From: Thauera sp. JM12B12
Lineage (GTDB): Bacteria; Pseudomonadota; Gammaproteobacteria; Burkholderiales; Rhodocyclaceae
Assembly (NCBI RefSeq): GCF_039614725.1
Contig: NZ_CP154859.1
Coordinates: 2,728,001-2,792,000, forward strand
Reading direction: 5' to 3'
DNA length: 64,000 nt
This document shows positions 8,075 to 16,586 of the stretch, piece by piece (the stretch's first letter is position 1; every line of letters starts with the position of its first letter). The notes under the pieces are model-generated. The model saw nothing but the letters and a program-made list of their open reading frames with translations. It had not been told where the DNA came from and did no database searches. The translations under genes and the position numbers were made by a program.

Positions 8075-9675
8075 CAGATCGCTCCCGGTGCCGAAAGGTA
8101 GGCGGACGATTGCTCCGTGCGGCGCTCGCCGCCTATCAGCAGGCGGACGAAGTGCGCGGCAAACACCACATGGCTGAGCGCCATCAGCGCACCGCCCACG
8201 CTGCGGCCCTGCAGGTAGGGCAGCGTGATCTGCACCGATTCCATGAATCCGCGGCTCTCGTCGAGCATCGCGCTGCCCTGCAGCCAGCCGCCGATGGTCA
8301 GCGACACGAAATAGATCGCGATGCCGGTCGCGGCCAGCCAGAAGTGCAGGCTGATGAGCCGCGGCCACGGCCAGTCGCGGCCGGTGACGCGTGGCACGAC
8401 GAAATAGATGGCGCCGAAGAAGACCATCGTGACGAAGCCATAGAGGCCGAGATGGGCGTGGGCCACCGTGTAGTGGGTGAAGTGGGTGATGACGTTGACG
8501 CTTCGCAGCGCCTCGAACGAGCCCTGCACCGAACTCGCGGTGTACATCAGTCCGCCGAGGCAGATGAACTGCAGCGTTGGCGAATGGCGCAGCGCGGCGA
8601 GATGGCCCTTGAGCGTGAGGTGCTGGTTCACCGTGAAGGCGACCACCGGCAGGATCATCATCATGCCCTGCACGATCGACAGGGTGACCAGCCAGGCGGG
8701 AACCGGACCGCCGACGAGATGGTGCCCGCCGACCTGGCCGTAGAAGAAGGCGAGCCCCCAGAAGCCCACCAGCGACAGGTTGTAGGACTGGATCGGCCGG
8801 CCGATCAGCTTGGGCAGGAAGTAGTAGATCGAGGCCAGCGCCAGCGGCGTGTAGAACAGGCCGAGCACGTTGTGGCCGAACCACCAGTTCATCGTCGCCG
8901 CCTCCACGCCGCGGTGAAGGCCGGGGATGTTGGCGACGAAGAACAGCACCGGAAACCAGAACAGCGCGCACCCCATGTACCAGACCGATACGTAGAGGTG
9001 GGCGACCTTGCGCCTGAGCAGCGTGAGGATCAGCGGCAGGCCCACGAGGGCGCCGCCGGCGACGAACAGGATGTCGATCTGCCAGGGGATCTCGAGCCAC
9101 TCCATGCCGTCGCTGACGCCATAGGCGAGGCTGCCCAGCCCGGCGACCAGCGCCGCGTTCCACAGCGCCCCGCCGAGCACCGCATAGCGGCCGCCGACGA
9201 GTTCGGTCTTGAGCAGGCGCGGAATGATGAACAGCGCCGTGCCGAGGCCGGCCATCGGCGCCCAGCCATAGGCCACCGCGTTGAGATGCACGGTGCGGAT
9301 GCGGCCGAAGCTGAGCCAGGCCTCCGACACCAGCCAGTCGGGCGCATGGAGCTTGATCGAGGCGGTGAGTCCCGCCGCCGAGGCCACGAGCAGCCAGACG
9401 AAGGCACAACAGTAGAAGAAGAACACCACCGGAGCGGTCGAGGCATCCGCCGCGGCGCGATCGAGCAGTTCCTGGCTATCGACCGTGCCGGCGCCACCCT
9501 CCAAAGCGCGATGCGGCGTCAATGTTTCCGGGTGGCCAATCTCGCCGCGGGCGAAGATCACCTCGCTGCCTTCGGACGCGCGATTCAGCAAGCGGCTGCG
9601 CTGCGACCAGATGAAGAAACCGAGGCCGACGAGCGAGAGCACGAAGGCCGACATCAGGATCGAGAGGGTGTTCAT
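8074..9675 (-). CDS. cbb3-like haem-copper oxidase subunit I with CcoS-like N-terminal extension
   Basis: 533 residues against about 475 for typical CcoN. Ligands are visible: H130 and H408 for haem b, H406 for haem b3, and H268, H318 and H319 for CuB. The cross-linking Tyr is Y312, six residues before the HH pair as in cbb3 oxidases. Two features are odd. Residues 1-47 form an extra membrane segment followed by a short acidic tail, resembling the assembly protein CcoS. The site that is FEGP in family members I recall is VQGS here (Q384). The retained Tyr favours oxygen reductase over NO reductase activity, but activity is unproven. I chose the ATG at 9675 because upstream codons are unrelated. 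Confidence 0.88.
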   Translation of the reverse strand: MNTLSILMSAFVLSLVGLGFFIWSQRSRLLNRASEGSEVIFARGEIGHPETLTPHRALEGGAGTVDSQELLDRAAADASTAPVVFFFYCCAFVWLLVASAAGLTASIKLHAPDWLVSEAWLSFGRIRTVHLNAVAYGWAPMAGLGTALFIIPRLLKTELVGGRYAVLGGALWNAALVAGLGSLAYGVSDGMEWLEIPWQIDILFVAGGALVGLPLILTLLRRKVAHLYVSVWYMGCALFWFPVLFFVANIPGLHRGVEAATMNWWFGHNVLGLFYTPLALASIYYFLPKLIGRPIQSYNLSLVGFWGLAFFYGQVGGHHLVGGPVPAWLVTLSIVQGMMMILPVVAFTVNQHLTLKGHLAALRHSPTLQFICLGGLMYTASSVQGSFEALRSVNVITHFTHYTVAHAHLGLYGFVTMVFFGAIYFVVPRVTGRDWPWPRLISLHFWLAATGIAIYFVSLTIGGWLQGSAMLDESRGFMESVQITLPYLQGRSVGGALMALSHVVFAAHFVRLLIGGERRTEQSSAYLSAPGAI

Positions 9676-9985
9676 GGAAGATTCGCCTGTAAAGCATGGG
9701 TCCGGGGCCGCGCGCGGCGTGGCATCGGTTCGGAAGACGATCGGCAGCACGCACCGACCCACGCCTGCCAGCGCAGGAAATTCGCCCGGACACCATCTTA
9801 AAGATACATTTACAGTAAATCTTTTAGACTCCGTCTGCAAGACCTGTCGTCAACACGGACAAGGCTCGGCTGGCCCCCTGCCCGCAGGGGCCGCCAACGC
9901 CCTTGCATCAGCCTGCCGGTTTCTGTCGGCCTGCCGAACACGTCGTCGGCGTAATGCTTCATCCGCGACGGCTCCACGGTCGGCT
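9676..9985. other. intergenic region with operon promoter and no gene
   Basis: The region separates the start of the oxidase operon from the end of doxX. It contains the NsrR-type operator at 9801-9823. I found no convincing coding sequence in the rest. Confidence 0.6.
9801..9823. promoter_or_regulatory. NsrR-type operator
   Basis: The bases read AAGATACATTT-A-CAGTAAATCTT, an 11-1-11 imperfect dyad with outer AAGAT and ATCTT half-site ends separated by 13 bases. This is the architecture of characterised proteobacterial NsrR sites. It lies 126 bases upstream of the oxidase subunit I ATG. The gene for NsrR is at the far end of the same operon. Confidence 0.8.
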
Positions 9986-10438
9986 TCAGTGCTTCGTGCG
10001 ACCGCCACTCAGCATTGCGTCGACCGAAGCCCGCCCCGCACCGCTCACCATCAGCGACACCGACGCGGCCAACAGCACGAGGCCGAATTCGTAGCCGTTG
10101 TTGCTCATGAACAGACCGTTGCCGATATGCACGCTGAAGATCGCCACCAGCATCGCGAACCCGAGCATCGCTGCCGCCGGGCGCACCAGCAGGCCGGCGA
10201 TCAAGGCCAGCCCGCCGAAGAACTCGGCGCTGCCGGCAAGCAAGGCCATCAAGTAGCCGGGCGCCAGACCGATCGAGGCCATCCACTGGCCGGTGCCTTC
10301 GAGGCCGTAACCGCCGAACCAGCCGAAGAGCTTCTGTGCGCCGTGCGCGGCGAAAATGATGCCTACCGGGATGCGCAGGGCGAGTGCGCTCCAGCCGGCG
10401 TTGGTGGAGAGGAAGCGCTGGATGAGGGGATGGGTCAT
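9986..10438 (-). CDS. DoxX-family membrane protein
   Basis: 150-residue protein with four predicted membrane segments and the family pattern GIIFAAHGAQKLFGWFGGYG. DoxX proteins are quinone- or thiol-linked membrane proteins often tied to redox stress; the substrate here is unknown. An ATG eight codons upstream exists, but AAGGAG lies at proper distance before the ATG at 10438, so I chose that start. It is divergent from a LysR regulator, which probably controls it. Confidence 0.88.
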   Translation of the reverse strand: MTHPLIQRFLSTNAGWSALALRIPVGIIFAAHGAQKLFGWFGGYGLEGTGQWMASIGLAPGYLMALLAGSAEFFGGLALIAGLLVRPAAAMLGFAMLVAIFSVHIGNGLFMSNNGYEFGLVLLAASVSLMVSGAGRASVDAMLSGGRTKH

Positions 10439-10578
10439 GGTGATTCTCCTTGGGGTCGTCATTGATCAGGCGGGACCGCATCATGTCGTGCCGCTCCGGC
10501 CATGGACCGCACTTTACGGGGCGCTATAAATGAGATAAACAGCCAGTACAACGAGAAACTATTCCACTTATAGAGACA

Positions 10579-11478
10579 ATGGACCGCTTCGTCGAAATGC
10601 AGACCTTCTGTGCCGTGGTCGATGCGGGCAGCTTCGTGGGCGCGGCCGATGCGCTCGGGATCTCCAAGGCCGCCACCTCCCGCTATGTGGGCGAGCTGGA
10701 AACGCGTCTCGGTGTCCGTCTGTTGCACCGCACGACCCGACGCCTGTCCTTGACCGAGGATGGCGAGCGCTTCTACGCACGCAGCCGGGAACTGCTCGCC
10801 GGATTGGAGGAGGCAGAGGCCGAGCTGCATTCGCGCAGCGGCGCCGCACGCGGGTTGCTGCGCATCAATGCCCCGGTCACCTTCGGCATTCGCCATCTCG
10901 CCCATCTCTGGGGTCCCTTTCGCGAGCTTCACCCCCAGGTCCGGCTCGAGGTCACGCTATCCGATCGGATCGTCGATCTGGTGGAGGAAGGCTTCGATGT
11001 CGCGATCCGGATCGCCGCGCTGCCCAGCTCGACCCTGATCTGCCGGCAGCTCGCACGCACACGCATCCTGGCGTGCGCCTCGCCCGGCTACCTGGCGGCC
11101 CATGGCACGCCATTGCAGCCAGCCGACCTGGCCCAGCACAGGGTGATCGCCTACAGCTACTGGTCGGGCGGCGACGAGTGGCAGTTCGAGGGCCCGCACG
11201 GGCGCGAGAGCGTGCGCACCAGGCCCAGCGTTCATACGAACAGCGGCGACACCTGCCGCGCGATGGCGCTCGCCGGCCAAGGGGTGATCCTGCAGCCCGG
11301 ATTCCTGGTCGCCGATGACCTGGCCACCGGTGCGCTGGTTGAGCTGATGCCGGCGTATCGATCGGTCGAGCTCGGCATCTATGCCCTCTACCCCACGCGC
11401 AAGTTCGTTCCGCCCAAGGTTCACGCATTGGTCGATTTCCTCACCGAGCGCTTCGCGGCACCGCCACCGGGCTGGTAG
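10579..11478 (+). CDS. LysR-family transcriptional regulator
   Basis: 299 residues. The N-terminal helix-turn-helix (SFVGAADALGISKAATSRYVGELE) is followed by a LysR substrate-binding domain. Such regulators commonly control the divergent gene, here doxX, and the quinone-linked GST-like gene downstream could be a second target. The divergent interval of about 140 bases holds an AT-rich stretch (TATAAATGAGATAAA) near 10527-10541 where promoters and operator are likely. Confidence 0.9.
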   Translation: MDRFVEMQTFCAVVDAGSFVGAADALGISKAATSRYVGELETRLGVRLLHRTTRRLSLTEDGERFYARSRELLAGLEEAEAELHSRSGAARGLLRINAPVTFGIRHLAHLWGPFRELHPQVRLEVTLSDRIVDLVEEGFDVAIRIAALPSSTLICRQLARTRILACASPGYLAAHGTPLQPADLAQHRVIAYSYWSGGDEWQFEGPHGRESVRTRPSVHTNSGDTCRAMALAGQGVILQPGFLVADDLATGALVELMPAYRSVELGIYALYPTRKFVPPKVHALVDFLTERFAAPPPGW

Positions 11479-11611
11479 CAGGCCCGCACCCGGAGCTCTC
11501 CGTTGCGGCGGCAGGAACAGTCCGTCCCCGCGACGGGGGTTTTTCCCGGTCGCGAGCACCGATACCGTATGGCCCAGGTAAGGACCCATCAAGAAACTGG
11601 AGAAGCGATAC

Positions 11612-12544
11612 ATGCTGGTCAACGGGAAATGGATGGAAAAGTGGCAGCCAGTGCAGGCGAGCGATGACGAGGGCCGGTTCATCCGCCAGGATTCGGGCTT
11701 TCGGCATCGCATCGGTGCGCACAGCCCCGACGGCTTCACCCCGGAGGCTGGCCGTTACGTGCTGTACGTGGCTTACATCTGCCCGTGGGCGTGCCGAACC
11801 CTGATCGCCCTGCGCCTCAAGGGGCTGGAGGACGCGATCGCCATCCGCGTCGCCGACCCGCGCCTCACCGACCAGGGCTGGGCCTTCACCGGCGAACTCG
11901 ACACCGACCTCGACGACATCAACGGCGCGCGCCACATGCACGAGCTGTACACCCGCGCCGATCCGAGCTACACGGGACGGGCGACCGTGCCCGTCCTTTG
12001 GGACCGCTCATGCCGCACCATCGTCAATAACGAATCGGCGGACATCCTGCAGATCCTCGACGGCGATTTCGGTACGCTCGCGCGCAACCCGATCGCGCTG
12101 AGGCCGGCCGCGTATGTCGACGCGATCGAGACCGCCAACGCGCGCCTCTACGCGGACTTCAACAATGGCGTCTATCAGGCCGGATTCGCCACCACGCAGT
12201 CGGCATACGACGAGGCGGTCGAACGGGTATTCGACTGCCTTGCGTGGCTGGACGGGCGACTCGCGGACGCTCGCTGGCTGGTCGGCGACCGGCTCACCGA
12301 GACCGACATCCGCGCTTTCGTCACGCTGATCCGTTTCGACCTCGCGTACCACGGACTCTTCAAATGCAACCTGCGCCCGCTCTCGGCCTACGCGAACGTG
12401 ATGGCCTATCTGCGCCGCCTGCTGGCCATCCCGGCCTTCGCCGGCAGCGTACGGCCAGATCACATCAAGACCGGGTATTACTCCATCAGGGCACTCAACC
12501 CGAACGCGATCGTGCCGGCAGGGCCGCTGCTCGACTACCTGTAA
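11612..12544 (+). CDS. glutathionyl-hydroquinone reductase-like glutathione transferase
   Basis: 310-residue protein of the Xi-class GST family (YqjG/PcpF type). The catalytic Cys is in YICPWACRTLI near residue 58, in the CPWA motif that defines glutathionyl-hydroquinone reductases. The C-terminal all-helical GST domain includes LVGDRLTETDIRAFVTLIRFD. These enzymes reduce glutathionyl-hydroquinones to hydroquinones. The start is preceded by GGAGAAG. Transcription from the upstream LysR gene is possible with a 133-base gap. Confidence 0.88.
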   Translation: MLVNGKWMEKWQPVQASDDEGRFIRQDSGFRHRIGAHSPDGFTPEAGRYVLYVAYICPWACRTLIALRLKGLEDAIAIRVADPRLTDQGWAFTGELDTDLDDINGARHMHELYTRADPSYTGRATVPVLWDRSCRTIVNNESADILQILDGDFGTLARNPIALRPAAYVDAIETANARLYADFNNGVYQAGFATTQSAYDEAVERVFDCLAWLDGRLADARWLVGDRLTETDIRAFVTLIRFDLAYHGLFKCNLRPLSAYANVMAYLRRLLAIPAFAGSVRPDHIKTGYYSIRALNPNAIVPAGPLLDYL

Positions 12545-12657
12545 ACGAACGGAGCATGGCGGCAGGCGATCGACCGGCTGCCAGACGGAAAGCGCAACGC
12601 ACCGCGCGCTCCATGCAGGCAAGCCGCGCGTGAGCAATCGAGGTGCGACGATCCGTC

Positions 12658-13380
12658 TCAGCCGCCCACGCTGCGCCCCTCGCCCGCCTCCTCGTGCGTC
12701 ACGCCGTCGCGAATGTGATAGATGCGCTTGAAGGTCGGGATGATCTTCTCGTCATGGGTCACGACGATGATGGCGGTCTGGCACTGGGTGGCCATCTCGT
12801 TCAGGATGCGCACCACCGCCATCGCCCGTGTGCTGTCGAGCGGGGCCGTGGGCTCGTCGGCAAGGATCACCGGCGGCCGATTGACCAGGCCGCGCGCGAT
12901 CGCAACCCGCTGCTGCTCGCCGCCCGACAACTGGGAAGGCATCGCCTCGGCGCGATGCCGGATGTCGAGCGCGCTCAGCAGCGCAAGCGCCTGGGCGCGC
13001 GCCGCGGCGTTGGCGACCCCCGCCAGCATCGGCAGCAAGGCAACGTTGTCGGTCACGTTCAGGAAGGGAATCAGATACGGCGCCTGGAACACGAAGCCGA
13101 TCCTGTCCCGGCGCAGCGCGCGCAGGTCGCGCACCTTCCAGCCCTTGTCGAAGATCAGCTCCTCACCCAGCGTCATGCGTCCGGCGCTGGGGTCGATGAC
13201 CGCACCGAGGCACTTCAGCAGCGTGCTCTTGCCCGAGCCGGACGGACCGATCAGGCCGACCACCTCGCCGGGGGCGACCCGCATGTTCACGCCCTTCAGG
13301 GCATCGACCGCCGTGTCGCCATGCCCGTAGCGCTTGGTCAGCCCTTCGATGAGGATGCCGCGGCCTGTCTGGAGGCTCAT
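12658..13380 (-). CDS. ABC transporter ATP-binding protein (MacB/LolD type)
   Basis: 240 residues. Walker A is GPSGSGKST, the signature is [15 protein letters not shown], Walker B is VILADEP and the H-loop is in VVTHD. It resembles DevA/LolD-type ATPases that work with FtsX-like permeases and a periplasmic adaptor. A start at 13413 would overlap the permease by 32 bases. The ATG at 13380 follows the permease stop after one base and is preferred. It is the last gene of the TetR-led operon. Confidence 0.88.
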   Translation of the reverse strand: MSLQTGRGILIEGLTKRYGHGDTAVDALKGVNMRVAPGEVVGLIGPSGSGKSTLLKCLGAVIDPSAGRMTLGEELIFDKGWKVRDLRALRRDRIGFVFQAPYLIPFLNVTDNVALLPMLAGVANAAARAQALALLSALDIRHRAEAMPSQLSGGEQQRVAIARGLVNRPPVILADEPTAPLDSTRAMAVVRILNEMATQCQTAIIVVTHDEKIIPTFKRIYHIRDGVTHEEAGEGRSVGG

Positions 13381-13381
13381 C

Positions 13382-14587
13382 TCAACCCCCGATCGCTTCG
13401 GCGGGATCGACACGCAATGCGAGTCGGATCGACACCAGGCTGGCGAGCACGCAGATGATCATGACTGCCGCAAAGCCGGCAATCGTGTCGGCGGGCACGA
13501 GCAGGACGTACTTCGGAAAGAACGGCGCCGAGAAGGTGGCGGTGATCTTGCCGACCACGAAGCCGATCAGCCCGAGCGCCACCGCCTGCTGCAGGATCAT
13601 CGCCGCGATCGTGCGGTTGCGCGTGCCGATGAGCTTGAGCACCGCGATCTCGCGGATCTTGTCCATCGTCAGCGTGTAGATGATGAAGGCGACGATGGCT
13701 GCGCTCACGACTGCGAGGATGACGAGAAACATCCCGATCTGGCGCGCCGAGGTGGCGATCAGCTTGCCGACCAGGATGCCTTCCATCTGGGCGCGGGTAT
13801 AGACCGTCAGCCGCTGCCAGCGCCGGATGGATTCGGCCACTTCGTCCGGCGCGTAGCCCGGCGCGAGGGTCACGAGCACGGCATTGACGTAGGGGTTCGT
13901 GCTCTGCGAGGCCAGCACCGCATCGAGCAGGCCCGGCACGCCGGGACGGTTCAGCGCCGGGTTGGCCTCGGTGCGGCGCCGGCCCTGCCAGATGGCGTCG
14001 TTGTCCTTCAGGAACTGGGCCTCCTGCGCATCCTTGAGCGGAATGAACACCATCGGGTCGCCGGAGGACGAAACCATCCGTCTCGTGAGGCCGACGACGG
14101 TGTATTGATTGCGCCGGATGCCGAGCCGGTCGCCGATCCGGAAGCCGGCCGCGATGTCGGCCACCGCCTCGTAATGAGCGCGCGTGATCTGCCGTCCCGC
14201 GACCAGATAGGGCGGCCAGCCGGGTACCTGTCCCGGCTGCCCGGCGGCGATGCCGACCACCATCGCGCGCACGTCCTGCGTGCCCTTGCGCACCTGCATG
14301 GTCAGGTAGGTGATGTTTGCCGCGCGCGCGACGCCGCGCACGCCGAGCAGGCCGCGGTAGACGTCGTCATGCACGCTGGAGGATTCGGCATAAGGCCCGA
14401 GCGTGTCGCGCTGCACCACCCAGAGGTCGGCGCCGCTGTTGTCGAGCAGCGCCTTGCCGTCATCGACCATGCCCCGGTACACGCCCGCCATCACCAGCGT
14501 GACGCCGATCAGCAACCCCAGGCCCATCCCGGTGAAGACGAACTTGCCCCACCCATGCAGGATGTCGCGGCCGGCGAGGCTGATCAC
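13382..14587 (-). CDS. ABC transporter permease (FtsX/DevC-like)
   Basis: 401 residues with one membrane segment near the N-terminus, a large periplasmic domain of about 240 residues, and three C-terminal membrane segments. This is the MacB/FtsX topology. The start is GTG and overlaps the adaptor's stop by four bases (GTGA). With the adjacent ATPase and HlyD-like adaptor it forms a tripartite export complex; the exported molecule is unknown. No outer-membrane channel gene is nearby. Confidence 0.88.
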   Translation of the reverse strand: MISLAGRDILHGWGKFVFTGMGLGLLIGVTLVMAGVYRGMVDDGKALLDNSGADLWVVQRDTLGPYAESSSVHDDVYRGLLGVRGVARAANITYLTMQVRKGTQDVRAMVVGIAAGQPGQVPGWPPYLVAGRQITRAHYEAVADIAAGFRIGDRLGIRRNQYTVVGLTRRMVSSSGDPMVFIPLKDAQEAQFLKDNDAIWQGRRRTEANPALNRPGVPGLLDAVLASQSTNPYVNAVLVTLAPGYAPDEVAESIRRWQRLTVYTRAQMEGILVGKLIATSARQIGMFLVILAVVSAAIVAFIIYTLTMDKIREIAVLKLIGTRNRTIAAMILQQAVALGLIGFVVGKITATFSAPFFPKYVLLVPADTIAGFAAVMIICVLASLVSIRLALRVDPAEAIGG

Positions 14588-15735
14588 CTATGCGCTCCCG
14601 GGAGGGTGGAAACCACATCGATGCGGCTGTCGCGGCTCAGGGCGCGCTCGCTGTAGAGCACGATCTCCTCACCCGCCGTCAGTCCCGCGCGAACCTGAAC
14701 CCGTCCGTCGAGGTCGGCCGCCCCCAGCTTGATCGGCGCGAAGTGCAGGCGTCCTTCCTTCACCCGCCACACCCCCACCTCGCCCGCCTCGCGCCTGAGG
14801 GCGGCGTTGGGAACCACCACGGCAGCCGGCGCCGGGGGCAAGGCGACCGTCACCTCGGCGAGTTCGCCAAGCGGCGGCATGGGCTCGGGCCTGCTGTCGA
14901 ACACGACCTTGGCGAGGAGCTCCTCGGTGACGGCGTCGGCCCTCGGCTCCACCCGCAGCACACGCCCCGGCAGCGGCGCCTCGCTGCGCGAGCGCAGGAC
15001 GATGGCGGCCTCCAGGTCGCGTGCGAGCTCGCCTGCACCGACCTGATCCAGCCGCAGGTTTATCCAGAGGCTGGAAGGATCGATCAGCTCCACGACCGCC
15101 TGCCCGGCCACCACCGTGGTGCCCGGCTCGGCCTCGCGCAGCGTGACCACGCCATCGACGGGCGCGACGAGTTTCAGGTTGTCCAACTGGGCCACGAGCG
15201 CGGCGCGCTCCGACTGCACGCGCGCAAGCTCCTCGCGCGCCGCGACGAGGCCGGCTTCGGCGATCTCGCGCTCCTGGCGGCGGGTGATCGCGACCTCCTC
15301 GCTCGCGGCCTGCAGCGCACTGAGCTTGTCGTAGCGCCGCGACTGCGCCTGCGCGAAGGCCTGGCGTGCCTCGGCTTCGCGAACACCCGCACGGGCGCGC
15401 TTGAGCGCCGCGTCCTGCGCACGGATGCGATCGGACAGATCGACCGCATCCATCTCGCCCAGCACCTGGCCCGCGCTCACCCGGTCGCCCACCTGCACCT
15501 CGACGCGGCTGACCCGTCCGGCCAGCGTCGGACCGATGCGATAGGTGTGGCGCGCCTCCACCGTGCCGATGCCGAACAGGGTGGGCGACACCGTGCCCTC
15601 CTGCACGCGCACCACCGTCACCTTGACCGGCGCCAGCGGCCCGGAGCGCATCGCGACATACGCGAACACGGCCAGCAGCGGCACGATGATCGCGATCAGG
15701 GCGATGCTGCGCCCATGCAGTTTCAGCGCCCGCAT
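14584..15735 (-). CDS. HlyD/MacA-like periplasmic adaptor subunit
   Basis: 383 residues with an N-terminal membrane anchor (about residues 9-27), a biotinyl-lipoyl-like domain (GRVSRVEVQVGDRVSAGQVL), a coiled-coil hairpin of about 100 residues and a beta-barrel region. It links the ABC permease to an outer-membrane channel. The open frame continues upstream inside tetR, but the ATG at 15735 begins the recognisable MRALKLHG start, overlapping the tetR stop region by 13 bases. Confidence 0.88.
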   Translation of the reverse strand: MRALKLHGRSIALIAIIVPLLAVFAYVAMRSGPLAPVKVTVVRVQEGTVSPTLFGIGTVEARHTYRIGPTLAGRVSRVEVQVGDRVSAGQVLGEMDAVDLSDRIRAQDAALKRARAGVREAEARQAFAQAQSRRYDKLSALQAASEEVAITRRQEREIAEAGLVAAREELARVQSERAALVAQLDNLKLVAPVDGVVTLREAEPGTTVVAGQAVVELIDPSSLWINLRLDQVGAGELARDLEAAIVLRSRSEAPLPGRVLRVEPRADAVTEELLAKVVFDSRPEPMPPLGELAEVTVALPPAPAAVVVPNAALRREAGEVGVWRVKEGRLHFAPIKLGAADLDGRVQVRAGLTAGEEIVLYSERALSRDSRIDVVSTLPGAHR

Positions 15736-16334
15736 GGCGAGCTCCGGATGCCGGCGAGATAGATGGCGAACACCCGTGGCGCGCTCGCCCGCATCAGCCC
15801 CATGTCGCCTGCGATCAGGGACTGCATCACCAGGCCCTGGATGGTGCCGACGAAGAGCGTTGCGGCCGCGTCGACGTCGCATTCAAGCGCGACCTCGCCC
15901 GCCGCCTTGCCGGCCTCGAGATGGGTCCGGATGCGCTGCCCGTAGCGCCCGAGCAAGGCCTGGGCGGCTCGTTTGGCCGGCGTCGCCTCCGCGCGCTGGA
16001 GCTCGCCGAACAGCATGCGGGGAACACCGGGGTGTTCGATGACGAAATCCACATGCGCCTCGAAGATCGCCTGCAAGGCTGCAATCGGTGAAGCGCCCGC
16101 GCTGGCCGCATGGTCGACGCGGGCGAGCAGCCGATCGGCGACCCAGTCCATGACCGCCTCCCAGATCGCGTCCTTGGTCGGGAAGTGACGGAACAGCGCG
16201 CCCTGGGTCAGCTTCATGTGGCTGGCGATCGCCGCAGTGGTGATGTCGCTGGGGTTCCGTTCGGCGGCCAAAGCCACCACGGCTTCGACGGTCACCTCGC
16301 GACGCGTTTCAGCCGGAAGATGCTTGGAAGACAA
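15723..16334 (-). CDS. TetR-family repressor of the ABC export operon
   Basis: 203 residues. The N-terminal helix-turn-helix is DITTAAIASHMKLTQGALFRHFPTK in the family pattern; the C-terminal ligand domain is variable. The start is a TTG preceded by AAGGGGTGGG, and no internal ATG gives a complete DNA-binding domain. It is the first gene of the export operon, and a perfect 10-4-10 palindrome lies just 12 bases upstream of its start. That arrangement supports autorepression of the whole operon. Confidence 0.9.
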   Translation of the reverse strand: MSSKHLPAETRREVTVEAVVALAAERNPSDITTAAIASHMKLTQGALFRHFPTKDAIWEAVMDWVADRLLARVDHAASAGASPIAALQAIFEAHVDFVIEHPGVPRMLFGELQRAEATPAKRAAQALLGRYGQRIRTHLEAGKAAGEVALECDVDAAATLFVGTIQGLVMQSLIAGDMGLMRASAPRVFAIYLAGIRSSPCGR

Positions 16335-16345
16335 GACCCACCCCT

Positions 16346-16369
16346 TAGTAAGTAATCATTTACTTACTA
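16346..16369. promoter_or_regulatory. TetR operator palindrome
   Basis: Perfect inverted repeat TAGTAAGTAA - TCAT - TTACTTACTA in AT-rich sequence, immediately upstream of the tetR start. Size and symmetry match operators of AcrR/TetR regulators. Confidence 0.85.
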
Positions 16370-16586
16370 TCTTAGACGCATCCGTGGTTTGTGCAAGCCG
16401 GTTGCCCGCATCGCGATCAGGGAACGCAGCCGCCACCACGAGGCGGGTGGTTCATGTCCGGTTCAGGATCGCAGCCTCATCATTCTCCCGTCCTCATCAC
16501 GCCAACGCTCCTACAATCGCGGGCTGGAGCACCTGCGGGGTCCGCCGCTCCATCCACTTCCACCCGATCCACCGCCCCTTGCTTCC

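Noticed and set aside
8074..9675. NO reductase as the activity of the cbb3-like subunit
   Set aside because: The active-site Tyr (Y312) placed six residues before the HH pair is kept, which is expected in O2 reductases and lost in the NorB families I know. NO reduction cannot be excluded, but I did not call it.
8110..9801. Long plus-strand open frame opposite the oxidase subunit I gene
   Set aside because: The composition is a shadow of the GC-rich real gene, with many His, Arg, Gln and Glu and no family motif; the minus-strand protein has all oxidase ligands.
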